Positions 8,990-19,840 are shown, counted from the first letter of the stretch. The stretch: DNA of 64,000 nt from Pseudomonas sp. DY-1 (GCF_003626975.1 NZ_CP032616.1:1178001-1242000); one strand, 5' to 3'. Made by a program: numbers and translations. Notes: generated by a model from the sequence alone, not told the origin.

Positions 8990-11900
8990 GAAGCTTCTCC
9001 AAGGGTGGTTTGCGAAGTGGGGTGGGGTTGTGGGCGACGGCGCATCAGCCAATACGCTGCCGGGATGACGAACAGGGATAGCAGCGGGGCGGTGATCATG
9101 CCGCCGACCATGGGCACAGCGATGCGGCTCATCACTTCGCTGCCGGTTCCGCCGCTCCAGAGGATTGGCAGCAGGCCGGCGATGATGACGGCGACGGTCA
9201 TCGCCTTGGGGCGCACGCGTTGTACTGCGCCTTCCCGAATGGCTCCGCGCAGCGCTTCATTCGTGGAATGTCCGGCCGCCTGTTTGTCAATCCAGGCGTT
9301 CTTCAGGTAGAGCACCATGATTACGCCGAACTCGGCAGCCACGCCGGCCAGGGCGATGAAGCCCACTCCTGTGGCAACCGACAGGTTGAAGCCCATCAGG
9401 TAGAGGAACCAGACGCCTCCGGTCAACGCGAACGGGAGCGTGGCCATGATCAGCAGGGCCTCATCGACGCGACCGAAGGTGAGGTAGAGCAGAACGAATA
9501 TGATCGCCAACGTGGCCGGTACCACGAGCTTCAGACGGGCATTGGCCCGTTCCAGGAATTCGAACTGTCCGGAGTAGCTGAGGCTCATGCCGGGCATCAG
9601 TCTCACCGAGCCTTCGACCGCCTGGCGCAGGTCGGCCACGACCGAGGCCAGGTCTCGCCCGCGAACGTCGATGTACACCCAGCCCGAGGGACGAGCGTTT
9701 TCGCTCTTGAGCATGGGCGGCCCATCGGTGATCCGGATCCGCGCTACTGTCCCGAGCGTGATCTGACCACCCTGTGAGGTGTAGATGGGCAGTTGCTCCA
9801 GTGCACCGACCGTGTCCCGCCACTCACGCGGGTAGCGCAGGTTGATGGGATAGCGCGCCAGTCCTTCCACAGTCTCGCCGATGTTCTCGCCACCAATGGC
9901 GCCGGCGACGATCGCTTGCACGTCGGCGATGTTCATCCCGTAGCGAGCGGCAGCCTGTCGATCGATATCCACGTCTATGTAGCGACCGCCTGTAAGGCGT
10001 TCGGCGAGGGCCGAAGTTACGCCCGGCACCGTTCGGGCTGCACGCTCGACGGCTTGGGTCACCTGGTCGATCTCGGCGAGATTGGTCCCGGCGACCTTAA
10101 CCCCGATAGGGCTCTTGATACCCGTCGCCAGCATGTCGATTCGATTGCGAATCGGTGGAATCCAGATATTGGTCAGGCCCGGTACCTTGACCACGCGATC
10201 AAGCTCTTCCACCAGTTTTTCGCTGGTCATTCCCGCACGCCACTGATCCTTGGGCTTGAAGCGCACCGTGGTCTCGAACATCTCCAACGGCGCAGGGTCG
10301 GTGGCCGACTCGGCGCGTCCAGCCTTGCCAGACACACCCTCTACCTCCGGGACGGTCTTGATCAGTCGATCAGTCTGCTGCAACAGCTCCGAGGCTTTCT
10401 GCACGGAAAGGCCGGGCAACGCCGAAGGCATGTAGAGCAGGTCACCCTCGTCCAGGGGCGGCAGGAACTCCCCGCCAAGTCGGGAAACTGGCCAAAGCGT
10501 CGTCAGGAATGTCAGCAAAGCGATCGCAAGGGTCGTTCTGGGATGCCGCAACACGGCATCCAGGACCGGCTGGTACAGCCGAATCAGCCCACGATTGAGC
10601 GGATTGCGCTGCTCGGCTGGTAGCTGCCCACGTATCCAGTAGCCCATCAGCACCGGGATCAGCGTCACCGACAAACCGGCAGCGGCCGCCATCGCGTAGG
10701 TCTTGGTAAAGGCCAGTGGGCCGAAGAGGCGACCCTCCTGCGCCTCCAGGCTGAACACTGGAATGAACGACAGGGTGATGATCATCAGGCTGAAGAACAA
10801 CGCCGGGCCAACCTCGACCGCTGCATCGGTCATAACTCGCCAGTGCTGGTCTGCGCGCAAGGTTTCGTGGGGATGGCTGGCGTTCCAGGCTTCTATGCGC
10901 TTGTGGGCGTTCTCGATCATCACGACGGCGGCGTCGACCATGGCGCCTATCGCAATGGCGATTCCGCCCAGCGACATGATGTTGGCGTTGATGCCCTGGT
11001 AACGCATGACCGCGAACGCGATCAGCACGCCTACCGGTAGCGCGACGATGGCAACCATGGACGAGCGCAGGTGCCAGAGGAACGCGGCGCAGACCAATGC
11101 GACCACGATGAACTCTTCGATCAGTTTCTGGCTGAGATTGCGTACCGCCCGTTCGATCAGCTGGCTGCGGTCGTAGGTGATGACCACTTCGACTCCGTCG
11201 GGAAGGCTCTTTTCCAACTCGTCGAGCTTGGCCTTCACGGCGGCGATGGTGTCACGCGCGTTCTTCCCGCTGCGCAGGATCACTACGCCGCCGACAGTTT
11301 CCCCCTCGCCATCGAGCTCGGCGATGCCCCGGCGCATCTCCGGCCCGAGCTGGATCGTCGCCACATCGCCGAGGGTGACGGGGGTACCCTCGGGCGTCAG
11401 CTTCAGGGGTACGGCACGGAAGTCGGCGAGGGTCTTCAGGTAGCCCGAAGCCCTGACCATGAACTCGGCTTCGCCCAGTTCCAGCACGGCGCCACCGGTT
11501 TCCTGGTTGGCCTTGCCGATGGCTTCCGTCACCTCGCGCTGGGTGATACCCAGGCCGGCAAGGCGGATCGGGTCTACCTGGACCTGATACTGCCTCACCA
11601 TGCCGCCCACCGAGGCGACTTCGGCCACATTGGGCAGGGTTTTCAGCTCGAACTTGAGAAACCAGTCCTGTAGCGCTCGAAGTTTTGCCAGATCGTGGTT
11701 TCCGCTGCGGTCGACCAGCGCGTACTGGAAAATCCAGCCAACCCCCGTGGCGTCCGGGCCCAGTGCCGGTTTAGCGGCCGCCGGCAAGCGCCCTTGCACC
11801 TGGTTCAGGTATTCGAGCACTCGCGAGCGCGCCCAGTACAGGTCGGTACCGTCCTCGAACAGCACGTATACGAAGCTGTCACCGAAGAAGGAGAAGCCCC

Positions 11901-12147
11901 TGACCGTTTTGGCTCCTGGTACCGATAGCATCGTTGTGGTCAGCGGGTAGGTGACCTGGTTCTCGACGATCTGCGGCGCCTGCCCTGGATAGGGCGTGCG
12001 GATGATGACCTGTACGTCAGAGAGGTCGGGCAAGGCGTCGATGGGGGTGCTGCGCAGCGACCAGACTCCCCAGACAACGGCAAACAGGGTGGCCAGCAGC
12101 ACCAGGAATCGATTGGCGACCGACCAGCGAATCAGTTTCTCGATCAT
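8986..12147 (-). CDS. cusA: Heavy-metal RND efflux pump, CusA type
   Basis: The 1053-residue inner-membrane transporter has the RND layout: one N-terminal helix, a large periplasmic loop, helices 2-6, then the same again. It starts with the HME-RND signature ([22 protein letters not shown]). Methionine-bearing segments characteristic of the Cu/Ag branch are present ([26 protein letters not shown]). It takes metal from the periplasm or cytoplasm and drives it through the tripartite channel using the proton gradient. ATGA overlaps with the genes on both sides indicate translational coupling. Monovalent copper/silver is the likely substrate because CusF domains accompany it. Confidence 0.92.
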   Translation of the reverse strand: MIEKLIRWSVANRFLVLLATLFAVVWGVWSLRSTPIDALPDLSDVQVIIRTPYPGQAPQIVENQVTYPLTTTMLSVPGAKTVRGFSFFGDSFVYVLFEDGTDLYWARSRVLEYLNQVQGRLPAAAKPALGPDATGVGWIFQYALVDRSGNHDLAKLRALQDWFLKFELKTLPNVAEVASVGGMVRQYQVQVDPIRLAGLGITQREVTEAIGKANQETGGAVLELGEAEFMVRASGYLKTLADFRAVPLKLTPEGTPVTLGDVATIQLGPEMRRGIAELDGEGETVGGVVILRSGKNARDTIAAVKAKLDELEKSLPDGVEVVITYDRSQLIERAVRNLSQKLIEEFIVVALVCAAFLWHLRSSMVAIVALPVGVLIAFAVMRYQGINANIMSLGGIAIAIGAMVDAAVVMIENAHKRIEAWNASHPHETLRADQHWRVMTDAAVEVGPALFFSLMIITLSFIPVFSLEAQEGRLFGPLAFTKTYAMAAAAGLSVTLIPVLMGYWIRGQLPAEQRNPLNRGLIRLYQPVLDAVLRHPRTTLAIALLTFLTTLWPVSRLGGEFLPPLDEGDLLYMPSALPGLSVQKASELLQQTDRLIKTVPEVEGVSGKAGRAESATDPAPLEMFETTVRFKPKDQWRAGMTSEKLVEELDRVVKVPGLTNIWIPPIRNRIDMLATGIKSPIGVKVAGTNLAEIDQVTQAVERAARTVPGVTSALAERLTGGRYIDVDIDRQAAARYGMNIADVQAIVAGAIGGENIGETVEGLARYPINLRYPREWRDTVGALEQLPIYTSQGGQITLGTVARIRITDGPPMLKSENARPSGWVYIDVRGRDLASVVADLRQAVEGSVRLMPGMSLSYSGQFEFLERANARLKLVVPATLAIIFVLLYLTFGRVDEALLIMATLPFALTGGVWFLYLMGFNLSVATGVGFIALAGVAAEFGVIMVLYLKNAWIDKQAAGHSTNEALRGAIREGAVQRVRPKAMTVAVIIAGLLPILWSGGTGSEVMSRIAVPMVGGMITAPLLSLFVIPAAYWLMRRRPQPHPTSQTTLGEAS

Positions 12148-13631
12148 GGCGAGCCCTCCAGTTTCTCCAGTTGCTCGATCAGCAAGCCGGAATCGCTTTC
12201 GCGCACATGCAGCCTGATGCGATCACCCGTTTTCAGACCCTGTGCCAGTTCGGGTTTGGCCAGGGGAAAGGTCATGGTCATTCCTGGCATTGCCAAGGTC
12301 TTGAAGGGACCGTGGGAAACGGTCAGTTCCTGGACGCCGACTTCGACGACGCTACCCTCGGCCTCATGCAGGGCGGGGCGGTCCATGGGCATCGTTGGCT
12401 CGCCCAGCGCCCTGGCCTCGATACCTCGCAGGCTGGCTTCTGAATCGATCAGGAACTGCCCGGACGCGACGACTCGCTGACCAGCTGCCAATCCATCTAG
12501 CACCGCCACTTGATCCGCGCTCTCCTGACCCAGCCGGATTTCAACCGGCCGGAAGCGGCCGCTTTCTTCCGCGAGCATCACCAGCGCGCGTTTGCCCGTG
12601 CGGATGACCGCTTCGCTGGGTAGCAGCAACAGGTCGGCCTGGCTTGGCTGGTTCAGCCGAACCTGCGCAGTCATGCCTGGCCGCAAGCGGCCATCGGGAT
12701 TGGCCAGTTCGATGCGCACGCGCAACGTGCGGCTTTGCGCATCGCTTTCGGGCAACACGGTGGAGAGTGCCCCGTGGATCACCTCCTCGGGGAGGGCCGG
12801 CAGTCGCGCTTCGACCGCCTGCCCGATCTGCAATACGCCAGCCTGGGACTCCGGGATGGCGGCCTCCAGCCAGACGTGTTTCAGGCCGTTGATCCGGGCA
12901 AGGGTCTGTCCGGCTGCCAGGGTCATGCCAGGGCGCACATCGAGCTCGCGAATCACACCGCTGATGGGGCTGGTCAGCGTCATGACCGGCCTGGCTTTAC
13001 CACCGCGCTCGACCTGCGCGATCAGTTCCGCGGGCATCCCGATCAGTCGCAGACGCTGGCGGGCCGCAGCTGAAAGGGCCTGGTCGCCGCTGTGGCGCAA
13101 TGCCAGAAACTCTTCCTGGGCGGCCGCCCATTCCGGTATCAGCAGGTCGGCGAGGGGCGCGCCGGCTTCGATGAGGTCACCTGGCGCGTGGGCGTAGGTG
13201 CGTTCGACAAATCCGCCGGCCCGCGCCTGTACCAGTGCCACCTCTCGCGCATTGAAGGCGAGGACGCCGGATACTTGCAGGGTTCGCTCAAGTTTGCCCT
13301 TGGTGACCGTGGTCAACCGCACGCCGAGGTTCTGCTGGATGCCCGGTTCGATGCGTACGGACGAACTATCGCCTGCTTCGTCTGCATACTTGGGAACCAG
13401 CTGCATCTCCATGAAGGGCGACTTGCCGGGGCTGTCGAACTTCTGCTGCGGGAACATGGGGTCGTACCAGTAGAGCGGTTGGCGGTCGGCTTCGGGAGTG
13501 CCGCGATTGCCTTCGGTGACCGTGGATGCCTCCTGCATACGCCCTTGGACCGCATACCAGTAGCCACCTGCCGCGCCTGCGAGCAGGGCCAGGCTCATCA
13601 TCGCCGGCAACTTCCAGGATGCACGACTCAT
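12144..13631 (-). CDS. cusB: Periplasmic adaptor CusB with heavy-metal-binding and CusF domains
   Basis: This 495-residue membrane-fusion protein has an N-terminal anchor (about residues 10-27) and a heavy-metal-binding segment with YWYDPMFP and [14 protein letters not shown] (about 53-83). The adaptor body follows, with hairpin, lipoyl and beta-barrel domains. A C-terminal CusF-like domain (about 410-490) contains [14 protein letters not shown]. The extra metal-binding domains at both ends suggest it loads Cu(I)/Ag(I) directly into the pump. It overlaps cusC and cusA by 4 bases each. Confidence 0.9.
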   Translation of the reverse strand: MSRASWKLPAMMSLALLAGAAGGYWYAVQGRMQEASTVTEGNRGTPEADRQPLYWYDPMFPQQKFDSPGKSPFMEMQLVPKYADEAGDSSSVRIEPGIQQNLGVRLTTVTKGKLERTLQVSGVLAFNAREVALVQARAGGFVERTYAHAPGDLIEAGAPLADLLIPEWAAAQEEFLALRHSGDQALSAAARQRLRLIGMPAELIAQVERGGKARPVMTLTSPISGVIRELDVRPGMTLAAGQTLARINGLKHVWLEAAIPESQAGVLQIGQAVEARLPALPEEVIHGALSTVLPESDAQSRTLRVRIELANPDGRLRPGMTAQVRLNQPSQADLLLLPSEAVIRTGKRALVMLAEESGRFRPVEIRLGQESADQVAVLDGLAAGQRVVASGQFLIDSEASLRGIEARALGEPTMPMDRPALHEAEGSVVEVGVQELTVSHGPFKTLAMPGMTMTFPLAKPELAQGLKTGDRIRLHVRESDSGLLIEQLEKLEGSP

Positions 13632-14884
13632 GGCCGACCCTCCCCGTAGGTGAAGTGCAGGCGGGCAGCGGCCAATGCTTTCAAACCTTGCAGATCAAGC
13701 TCCTTGAGCCTGGCCTGGACAAGCTCACGGCGTGCCGCGATGACACTGGCCAACTCGGTGTTCCCGGCGCGGTAACCGGCCAGGGCGAGCGTTACCTTGT
13801 CGATGGCCAGGGGCACCAGCGTCGACTGACTGCGATTCACTGCACGTTCCAGGCGCTGGTAATCCGCCAGATCCGCCTCCAGTTGTTGGGCGTGCTCACG
13901 CACCAGGGCTTCGCGCTCTGCCTCCAGCTGATCCATCCGGGCGCGTTGCGCGGCAATCTTTGGGTCTTGGCGAGTGCCGGGAAACAGTGGCAGGTCGAAG
14001 GTGAATTGCACCGTCATCATGTCGCCGAACTCGCGCCCACGGCGCTGGTAGTCCACCTCCCAGCTCCAGTCCGATTTTTTCTCCGCTTCGGCCTCCCGCA
14101 CCTGGGCTTCGGCTTCTCGTGCCATCGGCTCGTAGGCCGCCAGTTCGGGGTGTCGATGGAGGGCGCGCAGATAGCTGGGGGCGTCGATGGGCCAGTGTGG
14201 AAAGTCGCCGGCAAGGGGTAGGGCGGCCTCGTGGCCAACCCAGCGCTTGAGTGCCGCACGCGCCTGGGCCGCCTGGAGTGTCAGGTCGTCCTGCTGCTCT
14301 GCCAACTGGGCTGCTTCCTGTCGGGGCTCAACTGCATCAAGCGGCTGGCCTCGACCTCCGGCCAGGCGGGCCCGAACGGTTTCCGCCAGCAGGCGATTCT
14401 CCCGGAAGAAGTCCTCGAATCGGGCGAGCTTTCGCTGCTCGGTGTAGGTCGCGATCCAGGCCAGGGCAGTTTCCCTGCGGACTTTCACGCGTTCGGCTTC
14501 CGCCTCGGCAGCAGCCCGATCCACCGAAGCTTGGGCCGTTTCGACTCGCGCCTTGCGCTTGTCGCGATTGGGCATTTCCTGCATCACGCCGACCATCTGC
14601 ATGGTCATGAAATCGCGATCCAGGCTCCAACGGTCTTCACCCTCGACGGGGACGTTCTGCACGCCCAGAGCGAGCTTCGGATCAGGTAGCTCACCGGCAG
14701 GTATCGCGGCATTCTTCGCCGCATCCAGCTTGGCCGCCTGAGCGGACAAGGACGGTGCATTGCGCTCGGCCAACTGCAACGCGTCGTCCAGCGACAGCGA
14801 AGCCCCCCGGCTCGGCAGGGTGAAGAGCATCATTGCCAGGGCGGCCACAACAGGCAGCCCGAAGCAAGGATTCAAGGCAGTCAT
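13628..14884 (-). CDS. cusC: Outer-membrane efflux channel, TolC/CusC family
   Basis: This 418-residue protein has a signal peptide (ending near SRGAS) and two internally related long helical regions typical of the outer membrane efflux protein family (LDDALQLAERNAP start; DLPLFPGTRQ middle; LALAGYRAGNTELASVIAARRELV repeat end). It forms the trimeric outer-membrane exit duct for the CusBA pump. It is the first structural gene of the cus set and overlaps cusB by 4 bases. The symbol follows operon position; metal specificity is inferred from the partners. Confidence 0.88.
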   Translation of the reverse strand: MTALNPCFGLPVVAALAMMLFTLPSRGASLSLDDALQLAERNAPSLSAQAAKLDAAKNAAIPAGELPDPKLALGVQNVPVEGEDRWSLDRDFMTMQMVGVMQEMPNRDKRKARVETAQASVDRAAAEAEAERVKVRRETALAWIATYTEQRKLARFEDFFRENRLLAETVRARLAGGRGQPLDAVEPRQEAAQLAEQQDDLTLQAAQARAALKRWVGHEAALPLAGDFPHWPIDAPSYLRALHRHPELAAYEPMAREAEAQVREAEAEKKSDWSWEVDYQRRGREFGDMMTVQFTFDLPLFPGTRQDPKIAAQRARMDQLEAEREALVREHAQQLEADLADYQRLERAVNRSQSTLVPLAIDKVTLALAGYRAGNTELASVIAARRELVQARLKELDLQGLKALAAARLHFTYGEGRP

Positions 14885-14973
14885 TTGACGACTCCTCTGA
14901 ATATTCAGCGCGTAAGCGCATGCCCTCCCGCAGTCGCAAGCGACGCAGGTGGGAGTTCAGTCAGGGAGGGGAA

Positions 14974-15324
14974 TCAGGCGCAGGGAGGTCGCCAGAGGTC
15001 GGCAGGGGTGCGGTCGGGAGCAGCTTCAGGGTAGGGGGCAGGGAGTGCGGGGCCGGCCAGGGAGACCGGTGGCTTGAGGATTGAAACCTGGAGCATGCTG
15101 CCGGTCTTGCATTCCTGCCCCGTCTTGCAGGCTTTCTTGCCATGCTCGGCCATCTTGCCGTGGTCTTGGCAGCAATCCATATACATATCCATGTTCGTCA
15201 TCTGGCTCATACCGGCCGCCTGCATGGGGCAGGGGTCGGTCGGCGCCTCGATGCCCGCCATCCCGTTCAACGGAAGCGCAAGGCTGATCAGAAAGATGAG
15301 AAGGAACCGGAGGTGGCGTTTCAT
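14974..15324 (-). CDS. Small exported Met/Cys/His-rich protein, probably copper-linked
   Basis: The 116-residue product has a clear signal peptide (residues 1-23, ending GMAG). It then has a metal-ligand-rich region: DPCPMQAAGMSQM, MDMYMDCCQDHGKM and KKACKTGQECKTGSM. The Pro-rich tail (PPVSLAGPALPAPYPE) has no recognisable domain. I do not recognise a named family, though it resembles the small metal-binding proteins that precede copper operons. It lies 89 bases upstream of cusC on the same strand and is probably first in the operon. The frame extends upstream, but the ATG at 15324 is the one that gives a signal peptide. Confidence 0.65.
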   Translation of the reverse strand: MKRHLRFLLIFLISLALPLNGMAGIEAPTDPCPMQAAGMSQMTNMDMYMDCCQDHGKMAEHGKKACKTGQECKTGSMLQVSILKPPVSLAGPALPAPYPEAAPDRTPADLWRPPCA

Positions 15325-15659
15325 CCAGCGGAGTTTAGTCGCCGGCCGAGCGGCCTGGCAATTTCGGGACTCCGGATTTCGCAGTTGCCAGTTAATCGCT
15401 CCATTTGAATCCACCCAACCCTCGCGAACAGGTCCGTTGCAATGGCCCTGCTCGGTTCCATCATGCGATTGCACTGTCGGGGCAATTCGGCCCGGGGGCG
15501 ATTGCTGGCTACAGTGCCGTCGCACGACTTGAGTACTTGCTAGTTCCGTTGGCATTTGGCTTTGACGCACCGTTGCGGGTTTTGGTGAAGACCACACCTG
15601 TTCAGTGAGCCGCCGATTGGCCGACAATCGGTTCTTTCCTTCGCTACCGAAGCACCCAG
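15325..15659. other. Divergent intergenic region, cus operon and diguanylate cyclase
   Basis: No gene is seen in these 335 bases. They must hold the promoters of the divergent cus-side and GGDEF genes. I find no obvious CusR/CopR-type palindrome. A stem-loop CCGATTG/CAATCGG (15613-15619 and 15625-15631) followed by TTCTTTCCTT lies 29 bases before the cyclase start and could act as an attenuator-like hairpin. Confidence 0.4.
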
Positions 15660-16694
15660 ATGGATCAGATACTTTCTCTTCTTTCCGAAACCGTTCCCAA
15701 AGCCCGAACCCTGGAACAGCTCACACGGCCCTTGCTGACCCTGCTCAGCCAGGTAACCGGAATGGAGTCGACCTACCTGACCACTATCGATACCGATGTG
15801 GGTGTCCAGCGTGTCGAGTTCGCACGCAACGTCGGTGACATGGTGATTCCTGAAGGGCTGGTCGTGCCCTGGACAGATACTCTCTGCAAGCGTGCGCTGG
15901 ACGAGAACCGCTTGTACTCGGACAACGTCGCCGAATGCTGGGGGGATTCGGAGGCCGCCGCGGCCCTGGGCATCAGGACCTACGTGAGCGCTCCAATCAG
16001 GTCCCAGGACGGGCGAGTGCTGGGTACATTCTGTGCAGCCAGCTCGGATAAGGTGGCGCGCTCTCCGGACGTTGAGCCTTTGCTGATGTTGCTATCAGGG
16101 TTGCTGAGCTATTCCCTTGAACGTGAACAGTTGGTGGAGCGACTCCAGATCGCCAACGCCGAGTTGGCAAGGCTGGCCCTTACCGATTCCCTGACCGGCC
16201 TGTCCAACCGGCGTGCCATCCTGAGTGATGCTGCGCGCCTGTTCGCCCTGGCCCAGCGTGAGAGCAAATACGTGCTGGTTGGGGTCATCGATCTGGATGG
16301 GTTCAAGCTCATCAACGATACCTATGGCCACCTGGCAGGAGATCAGTTTCTGCGCGGCATAGCCGTCCAGTTGCAGAATGGCCTTCGCGCCAGCGACATC
16401 ATCGGACGTACTGGAGGGGATGAATTCATTGTGATCGCCCTGGGTACGCCGTCCGAACATGTGGACTTGGCAATGGACATGCAACATGCTGCCGCGCTGC
16501 TGCAGGACCGCCTGACCAAAGCGACAGTCGGGCAATATGCGTTGGGCCATGGCCTCGACGACATCCGCTATGCGGGTGCGAGTGTTGGGGTTGTGGCAGT
16601 GATGCCGGACAGCATGACTGCAGAGGAAGCTATCAAGCTGTCAGACCGCGAAATGTACAAGGTGAAGCAACAGCGAAAGGATAAGCAGCCATAG
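15660..16694 (+). CDS. GAF-GGDEF diguanylate cyclase
   Basis: Of the 344 residues, the N-terminal ~160 form a GAF-like sensor (SAPIRSQDGRVLGTFCAAS) and the rest is a GGDEF domain that makes c-di-GMP from two GTP. The active-site motif GGDEF is intact (GRTGGDEF), and an inhibitory I-site RASD lies five residues before it, so product inhibition is expected. There is no signal peptide or membrane segment, so it is cytosolic. The GAF domain may sense a small molecule or redox state. Alg44, a c-di-GMP receptor, is encoded in the same window, but a direct link is only a possibility. Confidence 0.9.
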   Translation: MDQILSLLSETVPKARTLEQLTRPLLTLLSQVTGMESTYLTTIDTDVGVQRVEFARNVGDMVIPEGLVVPWTDTLCKRALDENRLYSDNVAECWGDSEAAAALGIRTYVSAPIRSQDGRVLGTFCAASSDKVARSPDVEPLLMLLSGLLSYSLEREQLVERLQIANAELARLALTDSLTGLSNRRAILSDAARLFALAQRESKYVLVGVIDLDGFKLINDTYGHLAGDQFLRGIAVQLQNGLRASDIIGRTGGDEFIVIALGTPSEHVDLAMDMQHAAALLQDRLTKATVGQYALGHGLDDIRYAGASVGVVAVMPDSMTAEEAIKLSDREMYKVKQQRKDKQP

Positions 16695-17170
16695 GGCAAG
16701 ACGCTTGCCACTTAGTGTGCTCGCCGCGGACTCAACTGGACAACGTCATGGGTTGATCGGTGCGATCCGATGGACGCCCTGATGTCTTGGATGGGCCAGT
16801 TCCAGTCCAACCTTGAACCATTCGAATGCCGCTGCGGGCAACCCTTTCGTACATCGATGCATTCTCCGCTCGTGCTCGTTGTGGAGGCCGTCTCGCAGAC
16901 TGCCACTTCGGTCCTTGCGCGTGCCAGCCGATTCCCAATCCCGACCTAGGCTCATCCCGAGCACCTGCTGATTGTTCGAGCCCCCAGTTCCTCGCTTGGT
17001 TCGGCGCATTTCACAGCCTGTGCGCCGATGGGAGCTTCATCGCCGCATTGACTGGCGCGCGCCGAAGCGGGGGAGAACGAAGGGCAGGCAACCGAGGTCG
17101 ATGCGTGTGAAACGACAGATCGGGAACTTTTCAGCACAGTTCGATCAGCGGCCCTGCCAAGTTGCAAGGA
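16695..17170. other. Intergenic region with no recognisable gene
   Basis: These 476 bases lie between the diguanylate cyclase and the convergent DapF-like gene. A short hairpin (GGCAAG-ACG-CTTGCC, 16695-16709) directly follows the cyclase stop and may help termination, although it lacks a T run. Frames in the rest have no start signals or familiar protein content. Confidence 0.4.
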
Positions 17171-17968
17171 TCAGGTCAAACATTCCCTGTCCAGGCAGTA
17201 TCGACCTACGCGGCACACCGGCCCTCGCATCAGGACTTCGAAGTTCTCATCCAGGACGATCTGGATCAGTCCCCCCGGCATTTGAACGTCCACCTGTGAC
17301 TCTACCAGCCCCAATCGCCGACAGACCGCCGCCGCCGCGCAGCTGCTGGTGCCCGAGGAGAGGGTATAGCCAACGCCCCGTTCCCAGATGCGGACTTCAA
17401 GGTTGTGGCGGTCGATCACTTTCACGAACTGCACGTTGGTGCGATTGGGGAAGGGGGCGAGATGTTCGATGATCGGCCCCAGCGACCGTGCAGTTTGTTC
17501 ATCGGGTTGATCAACGAAGATCACGCAATGCGGATTACCCATGGAGACCGGATGCAGCCGAAGCTCGCGTCCATCGATCCTCACGTCCATATCACCCGTG
17601 TCTGGAAACTGCGCTCGCCCCATGCGAATGGCGACGCTCCGGCCTCCGCTCAGGACCTCGCAGGACACCACGCCACCGGCAGTGTGCACCTGGAACTCGC
17701 CTGCTGATACGTAGCCATGATCCCAGAGATAGCGGCAGAAGATCCGCAGCCCGTTGCCGCTTTTCTCAGCCTCTGAGCCGTCGGTGTTGTAGATGATCAC
17801 CTTGGGTATTTCGCCCTGTGCGAGGACAGGAACAAGAATTCCGTCGGCCCCAAGCCCTCTGTGTCGATCGCAAATCCTTGAGATTTCCTCCGGCGAAAGA
17901 CCGAAAGGCGACTCGCCTGAATAAACCAGGTAATCGTTGCTGGCGGCGTGGTACTTGATGAAATCCAT
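17171..17968 (-). CDS. DapF-fold protein with both catalytic cysteines replaced by serine
   Basis: Length (265 residues) and sequence match diaminopimelate epimerase, which interconverts LL- and meso-DAP with two cysteines. The landmarks are present: NDYLVY near the start, NTDGSEAEKSGNGLR (61-75), GNPH (143-146), and ERGVGYTLSSGTSSC (196-210). The first catalytic Cys of the family motif DGSxxxxCGN is S70 here. The second, in the family's ACGTG motif, is S205. The Glu of the GET motif is Tyr201. A normal two-cysteine racemase mechanism is therefore unlikely, and the substrate is probably not DAP. ATG 17968 aligns with family starts; an in-frame ATG at 17986 is possible. Confidence 0.75.
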   Translation of the reverse strand: MDFIKYHAASNDYLVYSGESPFGLSPEEISRICDRHRGLGADGILVPVLAQGEIPKVIIYNTDGSEAEKSGNGLRIFCRYLWDHGYVSAGEFQVHTAGGVVSCEVLSGGRSVAIRMGRAQFPDTGDMDVRIDGRELRLHPVSMGNPHCVIFVDQPDEQTARSLGPIIEHLAPFPNRTNVQFVKVIDRHNLEVRIWERGVGYTLSSGTSSCAAAAVCRRLGLVESQVDVQMPGGLIQIVLDENFEVLMRGPVCRVGRYCLDRECLT

Positions 17969-18234
17969 GATGACTGAGACTTCCATTCGCTAAGTGCAGC
18001 GAGGTTAGGCAAGGCAGCGGGTGCGAACAAGTTGCTCGGTCAGGAAGACCGCTTGGAATTGGCGAGGACTGACGCGCCAGAAACCTTCTTCGCAACACCG
18101 ACATCAAGACTTCTCCGCTCAGTGTCCCGCCAGCAGTCCCCAAGCGCGATGACTTGCCTCGCGCAGCTTTGCCACTCCTTTGCATGAGGTTTCCTCCGCG
18201 TCTAGCCGACAGGCTCAAGCCAGCAGGGCAGTCG

Positions 18235-18708
18235 ATGTCGAAGGATTTCTGGGGGTACGTCCTGAAGCTTCCGGTCAATACCGAACTTGCGAGGGTAAGG
18301 GGCGTGGTCGGGTACAACCTGCCGAAGTGGTTGACCGGTATCAATCGCCGGGAAGATGGCAAGTCCGTGACCTTCGAGATCCTTGATAGCGAAACCGGAA
18401 AGGTCGACGTTGTCTTTGAAGGAGAAAAGCTGAGCGCGCCTTCGGATGAAGTCGAACTGGTGACCAGTAGCTTCACGAACACCGATAGAACTGGCGAGCT
18501 GACATACGGCTATGCTGTCTCGCGCCAACTGAGCCACGCCTCCAGCACGAATGAAGAGTCGGTCAACCTCACGCTGAATGAAGGCAGCCTTTCTACGTTC
18601 ATGAAATCCCTGAAGCTGGGGAAAATGATGAAGTATGAGTACGTGCCCAATTTCCAAAGCGCGCTCTATGCCCCCCAACCCCTGAAATCGATCCTGGACA
18701 AGGAGTAG
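18235..18708 (+). CDS. Hypothetical protein, function unknown
   Basis: The product is 157 residues from ATG 18235, which is preceded by CAGCAGGGCAG as a weak ribosome-binding site. The frame opens earlier (18154), but that stretch is low-complexity. The protein is soluble with no signal peptide: KDFWGYVLKLPVN at the start, mixed charged and Ser/Thr-rich strands, and a basic MKSLKLGKMMKYEYVP near the end. I do not recognise a family. It is transcribed away from the DapF-like gene and followed by a strong stem-loop. Confidence 0.5.
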   Translation: MSKDFWGYVLKLPVNTELARVRGVVGYNLPKWLTGINRREDGKSVTFEILDSETGKVDVVFEGEKLSAPSDEVELVTSSFTNTDRTGELTYGYAVSRQLSHASSTNEESVNLTLNEGSLSTFMKSLKLGKMMKYEYVPNFQSALYAPQPLKSILDKE

Positions 18709-18753
18709 GCGTTTTCGGGAAAGCTAAATGCACCCGTACGCAGCGTCTGGATT

Positions 18754-18783
18754 CTCCGGGTAGGTCGATGAGGCTACCCGGAG
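18754..18783 (+). terminator. Stem-loop downstream of the hypothetical gene
   Basis: A perfect 10-bp inverted repeat CTCCGGGTAG / CTACCCGGAG has a 10-base loop and begins 45 bases after the stop codon. No T run follows, so it is a structural terminator or RNA-stabilising element rather than a classic intrinsic terminator. Confidence 0.5.
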
Positions 18784-19002
18784 CAAGCCAGTTCGCTACT
18801 TCTCGTGCTGCACCTCGGCAGAAAGCACGACCTTAAAGTTCCCTTTAATCCTAGAGTGCAATAGCGGCAAACCGACTCAATTGCAAAGCCAGCCGCGTCC
18901 AGGTATCGCCCATCGAGAAAGGTGTAGTAGCCACGTCATGAACGTTATCGATTGGCGAACATCTCCAATTGCAGACCTCCATATCACACAGGAGAAGCGA
19001 AC

Positions 19003-19833
19003 ATGGGATACGTCACAACGAAAGATGGAGTTGAAATCTTCTACAAAGACTGGGGGCCGCGGGACGCCCAGGTGATCTACTTCCATCACGGCTGGCCGCT
19101 CAGTTCGGACGACTGGGATGCGCAGATGCTTTTCTTCCTGGCTCAGGGTTTTCGCGTAGTCGCCCATGATCGCCGCGGCCATGGACGATCCAGCCAGGTC
19201 TGGGATGGTCACGACATGGATCATTACGCCGATGACACGGCTGCGGTGGTAAACCACCTCGGAGTCCAGGGAGCCGTCCATGCCGGCCACTCCACGGGCG
19301 GCGGCGAGGTCGTCCGCTACATCGCGCGGCATCGTGAAGACCCTGTTTCCAAGGCGGTCCTCATCAGCGCGGTACCGCCGTTGATGGTGAAGACCGCGAG
19401 CAATCCTGGCGGTCTCGCCAAGGATGTCTTCGACGATCTGCAAGCCCAGTTGGCCGCCAACCGTGCGCAGTTTTTCCAGGATATTCCGGCGGGACCTTTC
19501 TACGGTTATAACCGCCCTGGTGCGAAGCCTTCGGAGGGCATCATTCGGAACTGGTGGCGGCAGGGGATGATGGGCAGTGCCAAGGCTCACTACGACGGCA
19601 TCGTCGCCTTCTCCCAGACCGATTTCAGCGAAGACCTCAAAAGCATCACGATTCCGGTCCTGGTGATGCATGGCGACGACGACCAGATCGTTCCCTATGA
19701 GAACGCTGGCGTGCTGTCGGCGAAGCTGCTCAAGAACAGCACGCTGAAGATCTACCCGGGGTTCTCGCACGGTATGCCTACCATCAACGCCGATACGATC
19801 AACGCCGACCTGCTTGCCTTCGTTCGAAGCTGA
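19003..19833 (+). CDS. Alpha/beta hydrolase, non-haem chloroperoxidase/esterase type
   Basis: The 276-residue protein matches the cofactor-free haloperoxidase/arylesterase subgroup. It has the oxyanion segment HHGWPLSSDDW, the nucleophile elbow GHSTGGGE (catalytic Ser), the acid in HGDDDQIVP and the late His in GFSHGMP. The family hydrolyses small esters and can form peracids; the natural substrate is unknown. ATG 19003 follows an ACAGGAGAAGCG ribosome-binding site, whereas the upstream in-frame ATG (18952) lacks one. It is monocistronic, with a hairpin just after the stop. Confidence 0.88.
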   Translation: MGYVTTKDGVEIFYKDWGPRDAQVIYFHHGWPLSSDDWDAQMLFFLAQGFRVVAHDRRGHGRSSQVWDGHDMDHYADDTAAVVNHLGVQGAVHAGHSTGGGEVVRYIARHREDPVSKAVLISAVPPLMVKTASNPGGLAKDVFDDLQAQLAANRAQFFQDIPAGPFYGYNRPGAKPSEGIIRNWWRQGMMGSAKAHYDGIVAFSQTDFSEDLKSITIPVLVMHGDDDQIVPYENAGVLSAKLLKNSTLKIYPGFSHGMPTINADTINADLLAFVRS

Positions 19834-19840
19834 GTTTTGC

